A DNA stretch of 64,000 nt from an uncultured Clostridium sp. (GTDB lineage: Bacteria > Bacillota > Clostridia > TANB77 > CAG-508), in contig USRT01000001.1 in NCBI GenBank assembly GCA_900557195.1, forward strand, positions 62,001 through 126,000, in the 5' to 3' direction. A model generated the notes under the pieces. It saw only the letters and a list, made by a program, of their open reading frames with translations. It did no database searches and was not told where the DNA came from. Made by a program: the position numbers and the translations under genes. This document shows, piece after piece, positions 54,674 through 64,000 of the stretch (the stretch's first letter is position 1; each line of letters opens with the position of its first letter).

Positions 54674-55369
54674 TTATTCTTTTATAGTTTTATTTATATA
54701 AGTTGCATAAATAAGTGACACTAATATTAAAAATATAGATGCTACATATATAGATACTAAATTTTCAACATTAAATATAGAAAGCGAGTTAATTACACAA
54801 TGAGTTACTATACAAGGAATAATTGACTTACTTTTATAAAATATAATAACAAATAAATAACCAAGTGAAATTGCATAACCTATTTGCATTAATGTTGGAA
54901 TTAATTCTGCACCATTAAGTAAATTAACTATATGTCCTATTCCAAAAGTAATTGCACTTACATTTATTGCTCTTTTAATATTAGTTTTTTCCATCATTTT
55001 GAATAAAAAGCCTCTAAAGATAATTTCTTCAATAAATCCAATATTAATCATAGTTAAAATATGAAATATTATTTTATCTGGCGAATTATCAATATTAATA
55101 CCATTCCATAAATTAACCGATACTATTAAAAACAAAGGAATAAAGTAAAGGTATTTTTTTAAATTTATTACTTTTTTTAATCCATAATATGATGTTCTTT
55201 TAAGTATTATTATTAATAGAATTAAAGCAATAGAAAATATAGTATTAATAATACAACTAATATAACTTGTATAACCAAAGCTTTGAACACAATAAGAATT
55301 CGTTACAACATATAAAATTATTAATAATATACAAAATAATGTTTCGTTTTTTTCAAATATTTTTTTCAT
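54674..55369 (-). CDS. CPBP family intramembrane metalloprotease
   Basis: The 231-residue protein with about seven membrane helices has the ABI/CAAX motifs EEIIFRGFLF (the EExxxR motif) and FGIGHIVNLLNG with the metal His. Family members in Gram-positives take part in bacteriocin self-immunity or prenyl-protein processing. It starts four bases before the tetR stop, so the two genes are coupled and the regulator probably controls it. Confidence 0.88.
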   Translation of the reverse strand: MKKIFEKNETLFCILLIILYVVTNSYCVQSFGYTSYISCIINTIFSIALILLIIILKRTSYYGLKKVINLKKYLYFIPLFLIVSVNLWNGINIDNSPDKIIFHILTMINIGFIEEIIFRGFLFKMMEKTNIKRAINVSAITFGIGHIVNLLNGAELIPTLMQIGYAISLGYLFVIIFYKSKSIIPCIVTHCVINSLSIFNVENLVSIYVASIFLILVSLIYATYINKTIKE

Positions 55370-55929
55370 AGATTTCCTCCTTTAATATTATAAAAAACTT
55401 TTTCTAACATAAGGGTACAATATTTTTCATCATAAGTTATAGAATTGTTTGCAAGTAAACTAGCAATTCCATGTGCTGTAATAAATAATAATTTAAATCC
55501 ATCTTTTATGTTATTTTTATCAAGTTTTGTTTCTTTTTCCATTATTTTAAATATTTTATTAAGTCCTTCTTCATTGTTGTCTACTAAATCATCAAAATTA
55601 AAATTTGAAAATTTATCACTTTGAAATAAAAACTTAAATAAATTTTTTTCTTGTTGTGCAAATTTAATATATTGAAGTCCAATATTTAATAATGGATTTT
55701 TATTAATATCTTTTTTCATTAAAAAACTAGAATGATAACTATCAACTATACTATATAATTCTTCTTTTAAAAGATTCATATTTTTATAATGATACATTAT
55801 TGGTTGCGTAGAACAATTTAATTTACTTGCTATATTTCTGACATTTAAATTATCAATACCCTCATTTTTAATAATTTCAAATCCACTTTCTAATATCATA
55901 TCTTTTGATATTTTAGGAATTGGTGGCAT
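55366..55929 (-). CDS. TetR-family regulator
   Basis: The 187-residue protein has the N-terminal TetR HTH (ILESGFEIIKNEGIDNLNVR, then NIASKLNCSTQPIMYHYKNM) and a helical ligand domain, ending with an overlap of the CPBP gene. GAGGTGA precedes the ATG. It probably represses its own operon through the palindrome just upstream. Confidence 0.9.
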   Translation of the reverse strand: MPPIPKISKDMILESGFEIIKNEGIDNLNVRNIASKLNCSTQPIMYHYKNMNLLKEELYSIVDSYHSSFLMKKDINKNPLLNIGLQYIKFAQQEKNLFKFLFQSDKFSNFNFDDLVDNNEEGLNKIFKIMEKETKLDKNNIKDGFKLLFITAHGIASLLANNSITYDEKYCTLMLEKVFYNIKGGNL

Positions 55930-55944
55930 ACTATCACCTCATTT

Positions 55945-55964
55945 ATAACATTTGTTATATAACA
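55945..55964 (-). promoter_or_regulatory. Probable TetR operator
   Basis: ATAACATTTGTTAT is a perfect 14-bp palindrome at 55945-55958, overlapping a second palindrome TGTTATATAACA at 55953-55964. It lies 16 bases upstream of the regulator start, in the expected promoter position. Confidence 0.6.
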
Positions 55965-56094
55965 TTTATTATAATATTAATTCTTTGATTTTACAATATT
56001 ATTTCTAAATTTTATTAAAAAATAGATTAGTATATTCAAACTAATCTACAAACTTGCTATAAATAATTCAAACTACAATTTGAATTATTTATGA

Positions 56095-56949
56095 TTATTT
56101 TTTCTTAATTGGAATCCATATTTCGCAATAATATTTTTCATCATCTACTCCCTTTTTATAATCTTTAGGATCAGAATACATTTCAATATTATATCCTGCT
56201 GCAATTTCAAAGTCATTTGAATTTGGTAACCATTCTTTAAATATTTTTTCATTTGTTTCTTTAATTGTTATACTTGATTTTCCTATACAAGGAAAGATTA
56301 TCCAAGTAAACTTTGGTATTTCTATAACTTCAAAATCTTTAGGAACTTTTAATTCAGAATTATAATCATCTCCAATAATATAATCAAATGAATCACATCC
56401 CATATTTGTATCAATATTAACTGCATATTTTGCATTTATTTTATTAAATGCACTTTTCATAAAAAACTTCTTCCAGATTTTTGGCACATCTTGATATGCA
56501 GTTTCATATTTGAAATTATCTCTTAACCCAACAACTTTAAATGCCTCTTTTTCCACAATTTTATACTCCATAGTATAACCACCTTTCAATATTACATTTA
56601 TTTTTAAAGGTGCAAATTCTTTTATGTTTCCACCTTTGCGAACTCTTGATGGAGTCGAACCGTGAAATCTAGTGAAAGCCTTTGTAAAGCTATCTGGAGA
56701 ATCATACCCATATTTTAGTGCAATATCAATTATTTTAGTATTAGTGTTCAATAATTCATATCCTGCAACTGATAATTTTCTATTTCTTATATATTCACCA
56801 ACTGTAAAACCACATAACATAGCAAATCCTTTTTGAAAATAAAATGGTGAGATATAAGCATATTTTGCAATATCTTCAATAGTAATATCATTTGTTAAAT
56901 TGTTTTCTATATACTCAATAGCCCTACTAATAGATTCACTCCAATTCAC
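56095..56949 (-). CDS. AraC-family regulator with GyrI-like effector domain
   Basis: The 284-residue protein has an N-terminal double HTH (IEYIENNLTNDITIEDIAKY, then FQKGFAMLCGFTVGEYIRNR and the second helix pair GYDSPDSFTKAFTRFHGSTP) and a C-terminal GyrI-like small-molecule domain starting after TMEYKIVEKEAFKVVGLRDN. This architecture resembles Rob/YdeE-type activators. It sits between the two CRISPR arrays; no obvious target gene is adjacent. Confidence 0.9.
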   Translation of the reverse strand: MNWSESISRAIEYIENNLTNDITIEDIAKYAYISPFYFQKGFAMLCGFTVGEYIRNRKLSVAGYELLNTNTKIIDIALKYGYDSPDSFTKAFTRFHGSTPSRVRKGGNIKEFAPLKINVILKGGYTMEYKIVEKEAFKVVGLRDNFKYETAYQDVPKIWKKFFMKSAFNKINAKYAVNIDTNMGCDSFDYIIGDDYNSELKVPKDFEVIEIPKFTWIIFPCIGKSSITIKETNEKIFKEWLPNSNDFEIAAGYNIEMYSDPKDYKKGVDDEKYYCEIWIPIKKK

Positions 56950-57087
56950 AATTTTCTCTCCTTTCAGTTCGTAAATAAATTGTACCTCAAAGAGTTTTAT
57001 TATACCCGATTTTTCTTGCTAATATTTGTCTAAATAATTAAAAGGCAAATTTAATAATCTGCCCTAAAAATTGTAAGTTATCTCTAA

Positions 57088-57549
57088 CTATATATTAAAT
57101 TTTTCTTTGCATTTTATATATTGTGCAACTAAAAAATAATTAGTTATATCTTTGTCATCTAAACCTGTAAATGCTATTAGCTCATCATATAAATAACTAC
57201 TTCCTTCAACAAAAATATATGAAGTATTTATTTCAATTCCAACTATAATTTTAATTCCTTTGAAAACATCATCTTGTTTTTCATATAAATTCTTATCTGT
57301 TACTTCAAATAATCTTATTATTGGATTTTTACCACATAATTTTTGGTTTGAAAATTCATTTTAAACTATATTATCATAGACTATGTTTTCTAACTCAGAG
57401 TTTTCAATTTCTACAACTGAATGAGTTTCTTTTAAATATTCTATTACTTCTAAACTGTCTTTGTTATTAGGTTTTAAACTATCTTTGTTTTTATTATAAA
57501 TATCTTGCCATTTTTTTATCATTTCTTTGGTTGGTTCTTGCATTAACAT
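57088..57549 (-). pseudogene. ORF of unknown family interrupted by one in-frame TAA
   Basis: The frame from the ATG at 57549 runs 62 codons (MLMQEPTKEMIKKWQDIYNK and on) to TAA at 57363-57361, then continues in the same frame for 90 codons with good protein texture (KLCGKNPIIRLFEVTDKNLY, then GIKIIVGIEINTSYIFVEGS) to the stop at 57088. Together it would make about 153 residues. A single nonsense mutation is the simplest reading. It is next to the CRISPR trailer, among accessory genes. No family was recognised. Confidence 0.5.
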
Positions 57550-57897
57550 ATTTAATCTCCCCTACAACTTACTATAAGTCGAGATGATTATACCATTATT
57601 TCAAAAAAAAGTATATGAAAATAAGTCCAAAAAATAATAAGCAAAAAAAGTATTGTGTAAACCACCTTTTCGACTTATTTTTTTATTCTAGTTTCTTTCA
57701 AAATAAACTTTTATTTTGTATTTTTTGTTCAAAAAGCTCTATGAGATTGTATAAAACTCTATCAGGTTAGTATCTCGTTAGTATCATTTTTTTATTTTTT
57801 GCGACTTTTTCAATTTTCTAAAAGTATTGATTTCAAAGTGTTTTTTGATATTTTATCTAATTCTAATTGTAAATTATTTTAATATTATATCATATTT
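57550..57897. other. AT-rich gap at the trailer end of the main CRISPR array
   Basis: I see no gene. The stretch has several T- and A-runs and short repeats such as GTTAGTATC. The trailer-end repeat begins at 57898. Confidence 0.4.
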
Positions 57898-60800
57898 ATT
57901 TACATTCTACTATATTTAAATTAATACAAAAGTTTATTGAAATAGTGATGAAGAAAATAGTATTTACATTCTACCATATTTAAATTAATACAGCTACAAG
58001 CTCTTTACCTGCCTCTACCTGTGCATCATTTACATTCTACTATATTTAAATTAATACTAATTTAAACCATATAACTATTATGCTATCTGCTTCATTTACA
58101 TTCTACTATATTTAAATTAATACAGTTAAAGCTGTAACTCCTATTGTTGCTAATCCTACATTTACATTCTACTATATTTAAATTAATACTCATATTCTGT
58201 TAATGCAATTCCGGTTTCTAACATATTTACATTCTACTATATTTAAATTAATACCTAATATCTCCAATAACAATCTATTGTAAATCATTAATTTACATTC
58301 TACTATATTTAAATTAATACAGTATTTTCTAAACACTTCTGCTTCATATAATCTATCATTTACATTCTACTATATTTAAATTAATACTAAGTCCAAATAT
58401 CTGTACTAGTAAAATATGCTAAATTTACATTCTACTATATTTAAATTAATACTCTTTTTATTTATTTCTGAATTAAACATTATTGAAAAATTTACATTCT
58501 ACTATATTTAAATTAATACTTTGGTTCAAAATCTTTAATTTTTATAGCAGTTTTTCTATTTACATTCTACTATATTTAAATTAATACGACGAAAATAAAA
58601 AAGAAATAAGACATGAAATAAATATTTACATTCTACTATATTTAAATTAATACAAAATAAGAAAAGGAGTGTACGTATGAGAAAGATATTTACATTCTAC
58701 TATATTTAAATTAATACCAAATTCTTTAATTCGAGACAACATTCTTTTTAATGCATTTACATTCTACTATATTTAAATTAATACAAAATATAAGTCTAAG
58801 AGAACTAGAAAAATTAACATTTACATTCTACTATATTTAAATTAATACCATCTGCTATTTGTTCATTTGTTTTTTTAGAAGAATTTACATTCTACTATAT
58901 TTAAATTAATACCAAGTGGTATTTTATCTCCTTCCAACATTTTTAAATTTACATTCTACTATATTTAAATTAATACAATCTTTTATTATTTCTCCTGTTT
59001 CTTCATCTATAATATTTACATTCTACTATATTTAAATTAATACTTACTAGACGGTTCTAATATTCACGGAATTATTGATTTACATTCTACTATATTTAAA
59101 TTAATACATTTAATAAGAAACGAAATAGGACAAGAAACAACAAAAATTTACATTCTACTATATTTAAATTAATACAATGTAGATGAAAAAACTCTAAAAT
59201 TTGAGTGTGGTATTTACATTCTACTATATTTAAATTAATACTTGTTATACAACTTTTTGTGCTTTTGAAAAAAGAAATTTACATTCTACTATATTTAAAT
59301 TAATACCTTTGTACTAATACGTCTGCAAACTCGTTAAATAATTTATTTACATTCTACTATATTTAAATTAATACATAATGCTATGATGAATATTATTATC
59401 GGAGAACGTATTTACATTCTACTATATTTAAATTAATACAATAGATTAAATTTTGAAGTAGAAAATAATTTACAAATTTACATTCTACTATATTTAAATT
59501 AATACATAATTGGTTTAAAGTTATGTGTATTTTAATCGTAAATTTACATTCTACTATATTTAAATTAATACATTGGTTTAAAAATACTCACTTTTAATTT
59601 TCCCTCATTTACATTCTACTATATTTAAATTAATACTGTTTTTAAATAAAAAGATAATTGATGTTAATCATTATATTTACATTCTACTATATTTAAATTA
59701 ATACCGTTAGGATTAATTACATTATACAGTTTAGGTTTTGCATTTACATTCTACTATATTTAAATTAATACTATATAAATTAACGCAAGGAGAAGGAAAA
59801 AGTCGATTTACATTCTACTATATTTAAATTAATACCAAGTAAAAATAAAATTTTGCAATTAGCTAACACATTTACATTCTACTATATTTAAATTAATACC
59901 GAGAAAAGTTTGTGTACATATCAAAATAAAGAAAATTTACATTCTACTATATTTAAATTAATACAGAAAACAAAAATACTTTATTATTAGTAGCAAAAGG
60001 AAATTTACATTCTACTATATTTAAATTAATACACAATGCTACTTTTTGTGTTAATGCTTCTATCTTATTTACATTCTACTATATTTAAATTAATACTTTT
60101 GCTTCTGTCATAGTAATAGAAGGTTTGTAGCTGATTTACATTCTACTATATTTAAATTAATACCTTTATCCATAATAATATATGCTTTATTTATTCTTAT
60201 TTACATTCTACTATATTTAAATTAATACCTACTAATACGCCTAATTTCACATTCAGTAACGTACCTTTATTTACATTCTACTATATTTAAATTAATACCT
60301 AATATAAAAAACACCTACAAATTTGTCTAACAATATTTACATTCTACTATATTTAAATTAATACTAGAAAATAAAACAAAATGTAAATGTTTGATTTTAT
60401 GTAAATTTACATTCTACTATATTTAAATTAATACTTCAAAATCATCTATATTATAATCTCTACCAATTGCATTTACATTCTACTATATTTAAATTAATAC
60501 ATTTCCAGTAGATTTTATCATTTCATAAAATTTTAAATTTACATTCTACTATATTTAAATTAATACTTCAAGATTATAAAGATTCTCAAGATGTTATTAA
60601 AGAATTTACATTCTACTATATTTAAATTAATACGTATATAATTTTAACAGGAGGTTTTAAAAAAATTGATTTACATTCTACTATATTTAAATTAATACCC
60701 ATTTTTGTAATTTTTGCCTAATTGTCCAATCAAATTTACATTCTACTATATTTAAATTAATACGAGTTATCCAAAGTAAAATATATTTTATTTTTTAAAT

Positions 60801-61154
60801 TTACATTCTACTATATTTAAATTAATACTTCAGAAAAAAGACAATGGTAAAACAAAAGAATGTATTTACATTCTACTATATTTAAATTAATACGGAGACA
60901 AGCACACTGCTAATTTTAAAGTTGATTTTATTTACATTCTACTATATTTAAATTAATACGCTGCATCGATAGCTTGATAGAAAGCTTCTCCAATATTTAC
61001 ATTCTACTATATTTAAATTAATACTCCCCACATTAAACCTGTAGAATTACTAAATTCAACATTTACATTCTACTATATTTAAATTAATACCTTGTCTTAC
61101 ATTTCCAAAAAACTTTTTTACTTCATTTACATTCTACTATATTTAAATTAATAC
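57898..61154 (-). CRISPR. Main CRISPR array, about 50 repeats
   Basis: A 30-nt repeat (plus strand starts ATTTACATTCTACTATA and ends TTTAAATTAATAC) recurs about every 66 nt, with spacers of about 34-38 nt. I count 50 repeats and 49 spacers. The cas genes lie to the right and read leftward, so the array is probably transcribed on the minus strand, with repeats reading GTATTAATTT...GAATGTAAAT and the leader at the right end. The second repeat from the left end (about 57961-57990) has a C for T change, consistent with the old trailer end on the left. The remaining repeats look identical, so the array is probably active. Confidence 0.97.
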
Positions 61155-61331
61155 AGATCACTATTTAATGCCCTATTTATCTAGGTTCCACATCATATTT
61201 CTGTCGATATACTATTTATTATACATATTTCCTACTAATCATTCAAGCCTCAATAACTAAATAGTACTTATCTCAAGAAAAAAACAATCTGTCAAACTCC
61301 CTATCTTTTTGCAATATTCACGGTCGACAGA
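61155..61331 (-). promoter_or_regulatory. Probable CRISPR leader
   Basis: The 177-base AT-rich interval between the leader-proximal repeat and the cas2 stop lacks an ORF. It contains an inverted repeat AATCTGTC/GACAGATT (about 61289-61333) beside the cas2 stop that may end the cas transcript. The rest should hold the array promoter and integration signals. Confidence 0.6.
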
Positions 61332-61616
61332 TTATAAAAAGTTTGAAGTCTTATCCTCTTCTATTTTTCCTAAAAATTCTTTTTCTAACCATTTCTGACT
61401 TCTACTTTTAAATAAAATAACAGAATCCAAATCATCTCTTATATATTTATCCAACTCTTTTTGTAACTTTAATAACTGTGACTCTAAAAGTTCTCCTTCA
61501 AATACTGAATTCTGTATATGTACTAAATACTGTTTACATGTTTTAAATACTTTTCTTAATACTCTTTGACCTTCTTTTTCCTCCAAATTTATATCATATA
61601 CTAAAATAACATACAT
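61332..61616 (-). CDS. cas2: CRISPR-associated endonuclease Cas2
   Basis: Cas2 is the structural partner of Cas1 in spacer integration. The 94-residue protein starts MYVILVYDINLEEKEGQRVL, with the conserved Asp after the first strand, and contains CKQYLVHIQNSVFEGEL. The ATG at 61616 is preferred because it begins the conserved strand; an upstream in-frame ATG at 61646 lies within cas1. Confidence 0.93.
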   Translation of the reverse strand: MYVILVYDINLEEKEGQRVLRKVFKTCKQYLVHIQNSVFEGELLESQLLKLQKELDKYIRDDLDSVILFKSRSQKWLEKEFLGKIEEDKTSNFL

Positions 61617-61620
61617 AAAA

Positions 61621-62613
61621 TCACCACCACATCTTAAACCCTTCATATGGTATATCTTCTGTTAAATACTTTATTAATTTATATACTTCTAAACGCATTA
61701 AATATTCATAACTAACTTCTCTTCCTAATGACCTATGCTTAATCGTTGTTTGTAATCTAGAATCAAGTTCTTTTGTAATTTCTTTTCTTGCAGATTCCTT
61801 TATATATAAAAAGTTTAACCCCTTTTCAAAATCCCTCTCTGTTATTTGTTTTTTATTAAGCATAGAAAAAATAAGTCTATCTGCTATAATAGGTTTAAAT
61901 ATTTCTGCTATATCTAAACAAAGAGAGAATCTTCTTTCTGATGGTTCATGTAAATAGCTAATGGTTGGATTTAATTGTGTTTTATATATTTCACTTAGTA
62001 CTCTTGTATAAATCATAGTATTTACATAAGAAATTAATGAATTTATCGCATTATCTGGAGGATTTTTCACTCTCTTTTCAAATGCTATATCCTGATTAAT
62101 TATCTCATTCCAAGAATCATAATATACCTTCCTTATATTTCCTTCAATTCCCATTAGTTCTAGCACATCTTTACACAGTTTTATTTGTTTTCTTAAATAT
62201 TCTATCTGTGATATATACTCATCTAATTTCTTTCCTCTATTACTATAATATTTTAAGTTTCTATATATATTATATGAAGCTGCTTCAATAAATGCTTGTG
62301 CAATTATTATTCGCTTTTCAGGATTCACATAGTGTTCTACTTGCTTTATCAATAACTTTCCAGAAACTAATTGTTCTTTTGGATAATAAGTTCCTGTATA
62401 AAATCCATAATAATTAAAATAATGAACACTAATTCCAAACTTTGAAAGAAAATTTAATAAACTTGTATTAAAATCAAATTCTGTCATTACATATATATCA
62501 TCTACTCTTTCTACTGGGATTGATTTTTTTGTATTATCTTTATATACAATTTCTAAAGTATTATCTCTTCTTTGTAATCTTCCACTTTTATATAAATAGT
62601 ATGATTGTTTCAT
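61621..62613 (-). CDS. cas1: CRISPR-associated endonuclease Cas1 (type I-B-like)
   Basis: The 330-residue integrase has the N-terminal beta domain (SYYLYKSGRLQRRDNTLEIV) and the helical catalytic domain with NSLISYVNTMIYTRVLSEIY, LHEPSERRFSLCLDIAEIFK (the conserved His and Asp metal ligands) and KPIIADRLIF. The form is that of type I-B Cas1. It is nine bases downstream of cas4. Confidence 0.95.
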   Translation of the reverse strand: MKQSYYLYKSGRLQRRDNTLEIVYKDNTKKSIPVERVDDIYVMTEFDFNTSLLNFLSKFGISVHYFNYYGFYTGTYYPKEQLVSGKLLIKQVEHYVNPEKRIIIAQAFIEAASYNIYRNLKYYSNRGKKLDEYISQIEYLRKQIKLCKDVLELMGIEGNIRKVYYDSWNEIINQDIAFEKRVKNPPDNAINSLISYVNTMIYTRVLSEIYKTQLNPTISYLHEPSERRFSLCLDIAEIFKPIIADRLIFSMLNKKQITERDFEKGLNFLYIKESARKEITKELDSRLQTTIKHRSLGREVSYEYLMRLEVYKLIKYLTEDIPYEGFKMWW

Positions 62614-62622
62614 TTTTCCCTC

Positions 62623-63111
62623 CTATACATAACACAAATCAAAATATGCACATTTTTTACACATCTTATCATTCATTACTTTAGGAGGCTTGTCCTCTTT
62701 TATAATCTCTTCTATGTTTTTTTCTATATTTATTAATATATCTCTATCTTCCTCTTCTAAATATATTTCTTTTGATTCTCTTATTAATGGATAATCTATC
62801 TTTGCAGAAATATTTTTCACTCCTCTTTGTTCTAAATAAAACATATAATATTTCAATTGCCATATTCCAGCATCTTCAATTGATTTTGTTTTCTTTACTT
62901 CATGTAATACAGCTCCATTTTTTATAAAATCAATATTAATAGTATCATCAATTAATATACTTTTATTTTCTCTATTATATGTAGTTTCATCTAATATCTT
63001 TCCAATTGATACTAGTTCACTATTTTGTTCCATATTTATTTCATTACAAAAATACCATAATTTTCTATGACATATAAAGTAATAATATATCATAACTCCA
63101 GTTATCTTCAT
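62623..63111 (-). CDS. cas4: CRISPR-associated exonuclease Cas4
   Basis: Cas4 trims prespacers and selects PAMs. The 162-residue protein starts MKITGVMIYYYFICHRKLWY, with the first cluster Cys, has the nuclease core GAVLHEVKKTKSIE, and the C-terminal Fe-S cysteines CKKCAYFDLC. AGGAGG precedes the ATG. The order cas3-cas4-cas1-cas2 is that of type I-B loci. Confidence 0.93.
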   Translation of the reverse strand: MKITGVMIYYYFICHRKLWYFCNEINMEQNSELVSIGKILDETTYNRENKSILIDDTINIDFIKNGAVLHEVKKTKSIEDAGIWQLKYYMFYLEQRGVKNISAKIDYPLIRESKEIYLEEEDRDILINIEKNIEEIIKEDKPPKVMNDKMCKKCAYFDLCYV

Positions 63112-63119
63112 AAGTCCTC

Positions 63120-64000
63120 CTAAAACATTCTAGAATTAAGCTCATATTCTTCATCTTTCTTCAAAATCAATCCCATTTTTTTATCATATTTCATATCAAT
63201 ACAAAAGATATCATCAATATATTTAACATTGCTAATTCTATCTTGAATTTTATACTTTTGTGATACACTTATTGATGTAGTTAATTGTTCAATTTCTCTT
63301 CTTATTTCTGCTTTTTCTTTTTTATTTTGTATTTGATTATATTTTTCGAATAAATCTAAATTATCATCATAAACAGATTTAGGAATCACCTTTATATTAT
63401 CTATATTTCTTAACAGCTTCTGTGCCTCTGATTTACTTACATCATAATCCACAATATTATTTAATACATTCATTCCATTTTCAAATTTTTGTAAAAATTT
63501 AGTTCCTTTTAAATTTTCTCTTGAATACAACTTTTCTACCATATCTACCTTTTCTTCTTCTGTTAGTATTTGACCATCAAATTTCTGTAAAATATCTTCA
63601 CTTAGTCTGCAAATATCTTTATCATAAACACAATCAATACCAGATATTTCTTTTGTATATATGTATATGTTACATTCTTCCTTTTTATATTCTCTACTTC
63701 TATAACATCTTCCAAGTCTTTGGAACAAACTATCTAATGTTGACATTTCTGTAAATAAATAATCAAAATCAATATCTAATGATGCTTCAACAATTTGAGT
63801 AGTAATCCAAATTCCATTTTTGCCAGTTTCTGAAAACTCCCTTATTTCTTTTTCTAATTTACTTCTATCTTTAAGAATAAATCTTGAATGTAACACTTTA
63901 ATATTTTCATCTTGTAACTGTTCATACAGTTCTATTGCCTTATTAACAGTATTTACTATTATTAATACTTTGCTTGTCTTTCCTTTCTGTTTTATAGTTT
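63120..64000 (-). CDS. cas3: CRISPR-associated helicase Cas3, C-terminal part (runs off the window)
   Basis: The open frame continues to the right edge; the GTG at 63896 is internal. Visible helicase motifs are VLIIVNTVNKAIELYEQLQ, LHSRFILKDRSKLEK, the motif V region ITTQIVEASLDIDFDYLFTE and motif VI QRLGRCYRSREY. Beyond residue 130 is the accessory C-terminal domain. The HD nuclease and first RecA-like domain lie outside the window. Cas3 degrades DNA bound by Cascade. Confidence 0.92.
   Translation of the reverse strand, partial: TIKQKGKTSKVLIIVNTVNKAIELYEQLQDENIKVLHSRFILKDRSKLEKEIREFSETGKNGIWITTQIVEASLDIDFDYLFTEMSTLDSLFQRLGRCYRSREYKKEECNIYIYTKEISGIDCVYDKDICRLSEDILQKFDGQILTEEEKVDMVEKLYSRENLKGTKFLQKFENGMNVLNNIVDYDVSKSEAQKLLRNIDNIKVIPKSVYDDNLDLFEKYNQIQNKKEKAEIRREIEQLTTSISVSQKYKIQDRISNVKYIDDIFCIDMKYDKKMGLILKKDEEYELNSRMF

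Noticed and set aside
61120..61331. Leader on the left (57.6-57.9 kb) with plus-strand array transcription
   Set aside because: The variant repeat is near the left end and cas genes with intact adaptation modules lie on the right, so the right end is more likely the leader.

Overview
The window reads as a chromosomal segment of a very AT-rich, low-GC Gram-positive, endospore-forming anaerobe of the class Clostridia. Supporting this are strong AGGAGG-type ribosome binding sites, sporulation genes (a SpoVM-like peptide, YqfC, YqfD, BofA, PdaA, a PdaB-like deacetylase), an Agr-type peptide quorum-sensing system, a glmS ribozyme and a type I-B-like CRISPR locus. No rRNA or tRNA gene was recognised.

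The most unusual signal is translational. Nine genes look broken by frameshifts: an unknown gene at the left edge, a GH18 hydrolase, rimO, an RNase E/G, recO, pyrD copy 1 (four sites), asnB, a Fic protein (two sites) and glmS. All thirteen lesions are the same event. The zero frame meets an in-frame CGG codon, and the protein continues only if one base is skipped so that GGN is read as glycine. In-frame CGG is otherwise absent from the recognised genes (one exception, in a small ORF at 51153), although CGG is common in the other two phases. This suggests that CGG is not an arginine codon here and that CGGN is passed by +1 frameshifting or quadruplet decoding as Gly.

Layout. 1-9,000: cell-wall and sporulation genes, rpmB, nth, scpB, an SSB-like protein and a CAP protein. 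9,400-22,500: translation and housekeeping (argS, rimO, pyrB, RNase E/G, pth, tsaC, recO, yqzL, era) with two glycosyltransferases. 22,900-31,100: a leftward cluster asnB-pyrK-pyrD-pyrE-like-prpF-like-pyrC-carbamoyl amidohydrolase, whose content resembles orotate fermentation to aspartate. A second pyrK-pyrD pair lies at 39,381-41,217. 31,500-38,600: Fic, DUF3048, DgkA-PAP2, YbeY, YqfD/YqfC, PdaA. 41,500-44,450: agrA-agrC facing agrB-agrD. 44,680-50,824: RNA modification, uvrC, glmS ribozyme and glmS. 51,150-53,450: a compositionally odd pair of small genes, bofA-yaaL and a cation exchanger. 53,535-61,154: a small orphan CRISPR array, a block of regulators and a CPBP protease, then a 50-repeat array. 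61,332 to the end: cas2, cas1, cas4 and partial cas3.

Four intergenic elements (3.45, 9.07, 12.28 and 48.48 kb) share one geometry: two 40-nt arms, near-perfect inverted repeats whose sequence differs from copy to copy, around an 81-85-nt loop. Three of them share conserved loop and flank motifs; a collapsed fifth copy lies at 25.52 kb. I do not recognise this family.
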